This document shows, in pieces, positions 58,499 through 64,000 of a DNA stretch of 64,000 bases. A model generated the notes under the pieces. The model saw nothing but the letters and a program-made list of their open reading frames with translations. It did no database searches and was not told the DNA's origin. Source of the stretch: Legionella sp. (GTDB lineage Bacteria > Pseudomonadota > Gammaproteobacteria > Legionellales > Legionellaceae). The stretch is taken from NCBI GenBank assembly GCA_031291095.1, contig JARLJR010000083.1, positions 107,992 through 171,991 of the forward strand, given 5' to 3'. Both the position numbers and the translations under genes were made by a program. Each line of letters begins with the position of its first letter. Within the stretch, counting starts at the first letter, position 1.

Positions 58499-60157
58499 TT
58501 AGAAGTCTTTAAGTAATTCACCAAGGAGCCACCAGTCTTCTGGATGTTTAACTAAATCAATAACTTCTGTTGATTGATTCAATGGCGATCTACCATCATC
58601 TATAAAACCAAATGGAAGCATATATTCATCAATTTCTTCTTCACCTCTTTCACGAAGTTTCATTAATGTGTTAATGTCAGTAAGATCTTTGAAATACTGC
58701 TGGTCTGCTAACCAAGCAAACAGAACTAAACACATGACCAAATCATCATGATTTCCTTCTTCTGCCTCGTAGGATTGACCTTTTTTGGAGAATACAGATA
58801 ATTCAGCAATTGTATTAAAATCATTAACAATGAACTGGTTTTGTTCGATCAATAACTTAAGGAGGGAACAACCAACAGATTTAACCGGCTTTGTTGTTTT
58901 GACTCCTCTCTCTGAAGTTCCTTTTGAACCACCAGATATTCTTTTACCAACTCTACCAGCATTTTCAGTATAGAGAATTCCTTCGTATTCAAAATCATAA
59001 TGAAGTGCATCAACTACCTGTGTTCCTAGATCGTTGTTTTCACATAATACAGATGCTATATTGTAATTTCTTGCAATTCGATTGAGAATTTCAGCAAAAT
59101 CAAACGGAACTGTGGTGTTAGAATGAAATACTGCAACTTGTTGATATGGCATATCAGTGACATCTATAACTTGTGCTGCTGAATAATCTAATTCCTTACC
59201 ATGTGACGTATCCGCCACAATCATATAAATTCTTCCCTTTTTAGGTGGTTCATAAATGAAGAAATCATCATTTTTTGATTTTGGTGTTGAATGTACTAAT
59301 TCCTTGAGTTTCCAACCAGCAATAAGAGTGCCAGACGATCCTTGGAATTCCATCTCATGTTCTTGGGCAAATCTCTGAACATCACCACCCATTGATGAAA
59401 TGGTATTTCTCTTCCATTCTTCATCTCTACCGGGAACACGATTCCAAGTAACTCTTACCCGTTTATAATCGTTTCTGTCTTCCTCAGAATCCTTCCATAA
59501 TTTATAGAAGTGGTTTAGACCATGTGGTGTAGAAACAAGAACAACTTGAGTTGTTTTACCTGATGAAATTGTTGGATAAACTGAAGTGAAGAATTCGTCC
59601 CAATGTTCAACGAATGCTGCCTCATCAATATAAAGAAGGTTAACCGCATAACCACGAATGTTATCGGATGACGTAGCAGAGGCAACAACACGAGAATCAT
59701 TTTCTAATATGATGGAGCCTTTGTTAATTTCTTTGATGCCCATCTGTAACCAACGTGGAAGATGTTGGTAGGCAATCTGAATCTTGTTCATAATTTCACG
59801 AGCCGTCTCGCCTTTGTTGGCTAGAAGTGCTACGGTCTTTTCTGCATTAAAAAGGATGTACCAAAGAATATATCCACATGTAACTGTAGATTTTCCTGCC
59901 TGACGAGCCGTACCAATCAAAACGTGACGATTGTTGTGCATAGCATCAATCATCTCTTTTTGATAATCATACAAAAGGAATTTTACAAGACCATTATCAA
60001 CGTTGATGATTTTCATATACTTTTCAATAAAATATATTGGATCATCGGAACATTTTGCATATTCTGCAACTCGAATTGGAGTCCAGTTTACGTTGGCATT
60101 AACCTTTTTTAGATTTGGATTACCACGATAACCTCTTCCTTTATTCTTCTCTATCAT
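58499..60157 (-). CDS. 17: Terminase large subunit gp17
   Basis: 552 residues. ATPase: Walker A ARQAGKST (84-91), Walker B LLYIDEAAF (174-182), coupling VSTPHG. Nuclease: MIVADTSHGKELDYSAAQVI, LCENNDLGTQVVDALH and NHDDLVMCLVLFAW with the RNase H-like Asp residues. It pumps and cuts concatemeric DNA. It overlaps gene 16 by 17 bases. Confidence 0.95.
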   Translation of the reverse strand: MIEKNKGRGYRGNPNLKKVNANVNWTPIRVAEYAKCSDDPIYFIEKYMKIINVDNGLVKFLLYDYQKEMIDAMHNNRHVLIGTARQAGKSTVTCGYILWYILFNAEKTVALLANKGETAREIMNKIQIAYQHLPRWLQMGIKEINKGSIILENDSRVVASATSSDNIRGYAVNLLYIDEAAFVEHWDEFFTSVYPTISSGKTTQVVLVSTPHGLNHFYKLWKDSEEDRNDYKRVRVTWNRVPGRDEEWKRNTISSMGGDVQRFAQEHEMEFQGSSGTLIAGWKLKELVHSTPKSKNDDFFIYEPPKKGRIYMIVADTSHGKELDYSAAQVIDVTDMPYQQVAVFHSNTTVPFDFAEILNRIARNYNIASVLCENNDLGTQVVDALHYDFEYEGILYTENAGRVGKRISGGSKGTSERGVKTTKPVKSVGCSLLKLLIEQNQFIVNDFNTIAELSVFSKKGQSYEAEEGNHDDLVMCLVLFAWLADQQYFKDLTDINTLMKLRERGEEEIDEYMLPFGFIDDGRSPLNQSTEVIDLVKHPEDWWLLGELLKDF

Positions 60158-60587
60158 TTGTATCCATATCTTCCATCGCAGTGCCTTTTTTAATATTTGT
60201 TAACATTTTCTGTAATTCGGCAGTGCTTCCAACAAAAAGATTATTGTTTGTGATTTTTGCATTTGACATATCCTGTTCAGGATGATTTTCTTGATTCTTT
60301 GTATGCAAATCAATCATAGAAGTGTTCATTTCTCCAAGCATTTTAAGTGCATTAAAAAGCACTTCATATGCTCGTGGATTCTGTGATTGCTTTGCTACAA
60401 CAAGCAAATCCCCAAGAGCTGTTTGACCAGTACCAATTAAATCATGATAATTTAGACGTGCTTTATCAAAGTCTTGTTGTGCAGGATCTCCACTATAAAC
60501 AGTGACCTCATTTTTAGGTTGGTCAACAGTTATTGTTGGAAGAATATTAAGGGCTTTTGCAATTGGGTCAATATCATCATGTTCCAT
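60141..60587 (-). CDS. 16: Terminase small subunit gp16
   Basis: 148 residues, near T4 gp16 (164). DDIDPIAKALNILPTI, DFDKARLNYHDLIGTGQTAL and NPRAYEVLFNALKMLGEMNT match the family. It regulates packaging initiation with gp17. It overlaps gene 15 by 11 bases. Confidence 0.9.
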   Translation of the reverse strand: MEHDDIDPIAKALNILPTITVDQPKNEVTVYSGDPAQQDFDKARLNYHDLIGTGQTALGDLLVVAKQSQNPRAYEVLFNALKMLGEMNTSMIDLHTKNQENHPEQDMSNAKITNNNLFVGSTAELQKMLTNIKKGTAMEDMDTNDREE

Positions 60588-61437
60588 TTTTGTCTCGATT
60601 TATTTCATCATTAGATACGATTATAGTAGAAATTCCGTAATCGGAATTAGCAGAAATTTGTGCTAGTGGAATTGATTGTGTTATATCTGTCGTTGGAGAA
60701 CCATTAGCAAGTTCTGCAACCTCGCATTGGATATATTCACCAATAGGCGTAACACCAACAGCAGAAATCAAATCGTTATCATTAACATCTGGAAGTCTAA
60801 AGTTGATGTTAACCTCTTTAATTACTGGAATTGTTTTAATTGGACCGTAGAGATAACCTTTCATGACAAAGGACAAAGTATATGTCATAATTTGTCTTTG
60901 TTCCATCTTCCCATCATACTTATCTTCACTGGATATGCTAGTAAGTACAATTGGAATGTCATGAACGATATTCATTTCCGGTATAAGGTCTACTTTTGGT
61001 GTCCAATCAGGAGTAAAATATGGTAGAATTTGTTCTACAATTTTAAATCCATCTTCGACATTCTTTACAGCGATATAAAGATTAAAGTGAAAATTATAAG
61101 GAACTGGAGCATACTGCGAAGACATATGGGAATCATCAGCGGTAACTTTTGATAGGCGATTCAACGAAGGAATCTTGCGTGATGGATCATATGTATATTT
61201 TAAAAGATCGAAACCCATTCTAGGAAGTAAAATAGAGTATGGTCTTTGAATAGTCGGATCTTGATCCGCTCGAGCGAGAAGCTTATCTTTTGACGAAAAA
61301 GCGAGCGGAACCTTAAGGAAATCAATCTCTTGACCAGCCTGATTAAAACGTTTGATGTGGATATCATTAAAGATCGTACCAAATACGACGACCATTTTTC
61401 TGATCTGACCAAAATAAAATACTGGTTCACCAAACAT
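60577..61437 (-). CDS. 15: Tail sheath stabiliser/completion protein gp15
   Basis: 286 residues, near T4 gp15 (272). MVVVFGTIFNDIHIKRFN, PYSILLPRMGFDLLKYTYDP, YAPVPYNFHFNLYIAVKNVE and YFTPDWTPKVDLIPEMNIVH are conserved in the family. It caps the tail tube and sheath for head joining. Confidence 0.93.
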   Translation of the reverse strand: MFGEPVFYFGQIRKMVVVFGTIFNDIHIKRFNQAGQEIDFLKVPLAFSSKDKLLARADQDPTIQRPYSILLPRMGFDLLKYTYDPSRKIPSLNRLSKVTADDSHMSSQYAPVPYNFHFNLYIAVKNVEDGFKIVEQILPYFTPDWTPKVDLIPEMNIVHDIPIVLTSISSEDKYDGKMEQRQIMTYTLSFVMKGYLYGPIKTIPVIKEVNINFRLPDVNDNDLISAVGVTPIGEYIQCEVAELANGSPTTDITQSIPLAQISANSDYGISTIIVSNDEINRDKNGT

Positions 61438-61484
61438 TATATTTTCCTTTCAAAAGGAACAAATCCTTGTTAAAGTATAGTGAC

Positions 61485-62210
61485 TTAATACTGTCCTGTT
61501 TCGCTAAATGGGTCAAGCTCCGTCCAGTCAAGATATTGATTAGCTTCATCTTGAATGTCTATGTTCTGCTCATCTGGATTTGTGTCATTTGCGTAGGAAT
61601 TAACAACAAGAACATTTCCATTATTGTCGGTATAAGCAACACCGTTATTGTCGGTATAAGCATAGTCGAGAATATTGGTTGAATACAATTCTTCGAGTGA
61701 ATCAATCATGGTTACGCCTGTTGAGAATTTCTCATTGGAATATTCATAAAGTTCACAAGTAACTCTAAAAGTTGTTAGAACCCCAAATGGATAGAAATAT
61801 TCCTTATTATTTGTGTACTTAATCTCAAAACATTTTTGGTTAAGTGGAAAGAAAATTAGATCACCTTCTTTTGGTCTTGGGTATGTGGTTTCATGATTTG
61901 AAACGGTTTCCCCAAAACTTCTTGCAGAACAAACAAAGGTAACTTGGTCTCTAATTTCAAGACCAAATTTCGACATAAAGTTTCCATCTCCCACAAATCC
62001 GTCAATAGATTCGATATAAAATTCCATAAAATATGCAGTATCAAATAAGGATAGGTCATCCTTACCAAGAACAACGTCGTAATTAGTTCTTCTTCTAGGA
62101 AGATAAAACATATTTTGTGCAAATTGTTTAATAGATTCAACCACCAAACCTTCGTATAAAGATTGCTCGTTCGTCGCAGAATAGTGGTTAAAAAATGGGT
62201 TTGCGACCAT
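61485..62210 (-). CDS. 14: Neck protein gp14
   Basis: 241 residues, near T4 gp14 (256). LYEGLVVESIKQFAQNMFYL, PRRRTNYDVVLGKDDLSLFD and GLEIRDQVTFVCSARSFGET match the family. Near the C-terminus an 18-bp tandem duplication gives AYTDNNGVAYTDNNG. It forms part of the head-tail collar with gp13. Confidence 0.92.
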   Translation of the reverse strand: MVANPFFNHYSATNEQSLYEGLVVESIKQFAQNMFYLPRRRTNYDVVLGKDDLSLFDTAYFMEFYIESIDGFVGDGNFMSKFGLEIRDQVTFVCSARSFGETVSNHETTYPRPKEGDLIFFPLNQKCFEIKYTNNKEYFYPFGVLTTFRVTCELYEYSNEKFSTGVTMIDSLEELYSTNILDYAYTDNNGVAYTDNNGNVLVVNSYANDTNPDEQNIDIQDEANQYLDWTELDPFSETGQY

Positions 62211-62980
62211 TAGTAAATCTGATCCATTGGAGGAGTCATATAATCTTCTGTGATACGTTTTTCGAGGTATTTGACTTCCTCGTCACCCTCGTCATAAATG
62301 GCTTGACCATTAAATTGAATACCACCGGGAAGACTTGCGTTCTTGTATTTCTTTAGATTGGACCCCCATTGTCTCTTAATTAAAGCTGTAGTGTATTTAA
62401 AGAGCCAACGATCAGCCCACATTTTTGTGAACGAATCTGGGTCGACAACTTGAAAAGCATTAATAACTAGATATTCACCAATACCCATATTATTCCAATC
62501 GAAATCGATATAGAAATTATTTGTAAATCTTGAATAGCGGAAAGGCTTCTTACCAACTAACAATTGTTCAATAAACTGAATATTCTGGTAAGTCATATAA
62601 AATGGAACAAGGTCTACTGAAGTTAATGACCACATCTCATTCAATGCAAGTTGATATCTAACATCGAACATATTATCAGTAGAATACGAAGAATCCAGAG
62701 GAAATATATCAACTGCACCGATAATATTATCAGGCAAAGTAATATATCGGTTAGTAATGTCATTTTGAGTCACCGCATATTTGTAGTATTGGCGTTCCGT
62801 TGCATCTCCATTATAATCTAGGAAAAATTGCAAGGCTTCATCAACACGGTCTGATAATTGTGTTACATCTACTTCAATATTAATTACCGGGGAACCAAGC
62901 GAACGTAGACAACGATTGATTAAATCTTGTCTACATTCTGGAAGATTTGATAGAGTTGGAATTGGATATGAATTTGCCAT
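62210..62980 (-). CDS. 13: Neck protein gp13
   Basis: 256 residues, near T4 gp13 (309). LINRCLRSLGSPVINIEVDV, TQLSDRVDEALQFFLDYNGD and a C-terminal WADRWLFKYTTALIKRQWGS, NLKKYKNASLPGGIQFNGQA are typical. It binds the portal and gp14. One-base overlap with gene 14. Confidence 0.92.
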   Translation of the reverse strand: MANSYPIPTLSNLPECRQDLINRCLRSLGSPVINIEVDVTQLSDRVDEALQFFLDYNGDATERQYYKYAVTQNDITNRYITLPDNIIGAVDIFPLDSSYSTDNMFDVRYQLALNEMWSLTSVDLVPFYMTYQNIQFIEQLLVGKKPFRYSRFTNNFYIDFDWNNMGIGEYLVINAFQVVDPDSFTKMWADRWLFKYTTALIKRQWGSNLKKYKNASLPGGIQFNGQAIYDEGDEEVKYLEKRITEDYMTPPMDQIY

Positions 62981-62982
62981 TT

Positions 62983-63408
62983 TTATTCCTTAAGAAATAA
63001 TGCTCTCTCAGCCTTACGTCTGCGTAATAGGCCGCCTAAAACTTTTCCGCCAGCCTTATCCCACTGAAGAAGTGCATCAGCAGCTTCAACTTCATTACCA
63101 GCATTTAATTCTCTAAGGACAGATGACTTCTGAAAAGCACCGATACCAACGTTATATGTAAAACAAGTAAGAGCACCGAGTTCATTTTCGTCCACTTTTA
63201 CCTTAACGGCTCGTAAAACTGCATCTTCGAATTCATCATACCGTTTGGCTAAAGTTTCGTCTGCTTGTTGCTGTGTCCAAACCATTCCTGCATGAATTCC
63301 TTTGGTCTCACCCCAACCAATAGTCCATACACCGACTGAATCCTGATAAGCCTTTAACCTGCAGGATTCAAATTCTTTTACAAGCGGGATTCCTCTGCGT
63401 TCTGACAT
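62983..63408 (-). CDS. Endolysin, GH24 lysozyme (RrrD-like)
   Basis: 141 residues of the phage lysozyme type. The catalytic triad spacing E-x8-D-x5-T fits Glu14, Asp23 and Thr29 in FESCRLKAYQDSVGVWTIGW; TCFTYNVGIGAF and LGGLLRRRKAERALF follow. There is no signal-anchor segment, so export probably needs a holin, not identified here. It sits beside gene 13 rather than with the spanins. Confidence 0.92.
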   Translation of the reverse strand: MSERRGIPLVKEFESCRLKAYQDSVGVWTIGWGETKGIHAGMVWTQQQADETLAKRYDEFEDAVLRAVKVKVDENELGALTCFTYNVGIGAFQKSSVLRELNAGNEVEAADALLQWDKAGGKVLGGLLRRRKAERALFLKE

Positions 63409-63427
63409 AATTACTTCCTTTTTACTA

Positions 63428-63435
63428 TATTTATT
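63428..63435 (-). promoter_or_regulatory. Late-type promoter element (AATAAATA)
   Basis: 7/8 match to the late box, 20 bp upstream of the endolysin start; overlaps the end of a homing-endonuclease remnant. Confidence 0.5.
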
Positions 63436-63502
63436 CTGTTTTATTTTTAAGATGTGATTGTCTCATTTTTTCTTTTGTTTCTTCGGAATATAAATGACCA
63501 TC
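63431..63502 (-). pseudogene. NUMOD3 remnant of a homing endonuclease
   Basis: 23 codons directly after, and in frame with, the stop of the fibre-like gene read DGHLYSEETKEKMRQSHLKN then KTE and TAA. The GHxYSEETKEKMRQSH core is a NUMOD3 repeat like those in the GIY-YIG gene at 13284. No nuclease domain remains, so a decayed mobile gene is the best reading. Confidence 0.7.
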
Positions 63503-64000
63503 TCAGCTTGTTGGCCAAACTATTTTATCAATTTGTTCTGTTGTTCCAGTGTAAGTTGCACTAATTGATGCAAGTATTTGTCCCAAGATTACGTAGGTAT
63601 TATCTATCCATTCACCAATTTGAGTTGCCAAGGATATACATTGTAACCCGGTGATGATAGTAGAAATGTTGTTATTATCTACCCAAGTTTTTGTTCCTGT
63701 TGGATTAACTTGACCAAATAATGCAAGCAAACCTAAATCTGCTCTAGTGGATGATGAACCATCACACAAAATATTAACAGGGGGTTGACCAGAAGCTGCC
63801 ACGTTAACAGTAATTCCCTTCATCAATACGTTATTATGAGCTATTGCAGCGTAATCATATAATGAGATTGGTGTTTGAATAGGTGGGGTAATGGTTTGAT
63901 ATAATGTTGTAGCAATAACTGTATTTCCGGTGTGCTCGTAAACAACCCCACATGAAACCTGATTATTAGCTGGTGTTTGAACAGGATCAGCAACTTGAAA
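63503..64000 (-). CDS. C-terminal part of a fibre-like virion protein (5' end beyond window)
   Basis: The frame is open to the window edge, giving 165 residues of a longer protein. The visible part is beta-rich (SCGVVYEHTGNTVIATTLYQ, ITPPIQTPISLYDYAAIAHN) and ends with a helical tail (TQIGEWIDNTYVILGQILAS then TEQIDKIVWPTS) resembling the C-terminal end of DUF4376-type fibre proteins. Probably a tail fibre or structural protein. Confidence 0.6.
   Translation of the reverse strand, partial: FQVADPVQTPANNQVSCGVVYEHTGNTVIATTLYQTITPPIQTPISLYDYAAIAHNNVLMKGITVNVAASGQPPVNILCDGSSSTRADLGLLALFGQVNPTGTKTWVDNNNISTIITGLQCISLATQIGEWIDNTYVILGQILASISATYTGTTEQIDKIVWPTS

Overview
This window is a contiguous piece of a large, AT-rich, T4-superfamily contractile-tailed phage. 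The strongest evidence is the right third, which on the minus strand reads endolysin, 13, 14, 15, 16, 17 (terminase), 18 (sheath), 19 (tube), 20 (portal), two head-core-like genes, 21 (protease), 22 (scaffold), 23 (major capsid). This is the T4 order. The left two thirds carry the T4 replication, recombination and transcription set: 61 primase, 41 helicase, uvsX, 43 polymerase, regA, 62, 44, 45, 46, 47, 55 late sigma, uvsW and uvsY. No photosynthesis genes are seen. A GapR/DUF2312 homologue, a family typical of Alphaproteobacteria, points to an alphaproteobacterial host (inference).

Layout. 1-3.6 kb: partial thyX, primase, small conserved genes and a putative virion protein. 3.6-8.1 kb: three long Lys/Glu-rich proteins that look like internal head proteins; one carries an ADP-ribosyltransferase-like domain, as T4 Alt does, and is broken by a frameshift. 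8.2-13.2 kb: helicase, uvsX, tRNA-Cys, tRNA-Trp and membrane proteins. 13.3-17.7 kb: a plus-strand GIY-YIG homing endonuclease abutting DNA polymerase, then a NADAR protein and a dCMP deaminase-like enzyme. 17.7-18.5 kb: a plus-strand spanin pair with its own late-type promoter. 18.5-26 kb: RNA ligase, regA, the clamp loader interrupted by an HNH endonuclease gene, sliding clamp and a glycosyltransferase-like protein. 26-33 kb: a repeat-rich gene with a candidate -1 frameshift site, a phosphoesterase-like (T5 A1-like) protein, tRNA-Gln, tRNA-Gly, a GroES-like protein, two nucleotide pyrophosphohydrolases, 46/47 and 55. 33.6-38.4 kb: uvsW carrying a LAGLIDADG intein, uvsY, a tail-tube paralogue and a degenerate terminase-like ATPase. 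38.5-42.8 kb: a plus-strand early-type cluster with tRNA-Arg, two abnormal tRNA-like elements, an RlaP-like nucleotidyltransferase, GapR, DNA ligase and a HAD-like protein. 42.8-48.6 kb: fibre/adhesin genes and UDP-glucose dehydrogenase. 48.6-64 kb: the head, neck and tail module, endolysin and the 3' end of another fibre-like gene.

Regulation. Many virion genes are preceded by the T4-type late element TATAAATA (or AATAAATA), usually 20-55 bp upstream of the start, which matches the presence of gene 55. Sigma70-type promoters precede the RNA ligase, the gene 55 operon and the GapR operon. Rho-independent terminators follow genes 23 and 19, and others sit at 8.16, 18.5 and 42.7 kb.

Themes. 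Four homing-type elements or remnants are present: GIY-YIG, HNH, a LAGLIDADG intein and a NUMOD3 fragment. There is an ADP-ribosylation theme (ART-like virion protein plus NADAR) and an RNA-repair theme (RNA ligase, RlaP, HAD). All calls were made by eye from motifs, gene order and lengths; no database search was run.
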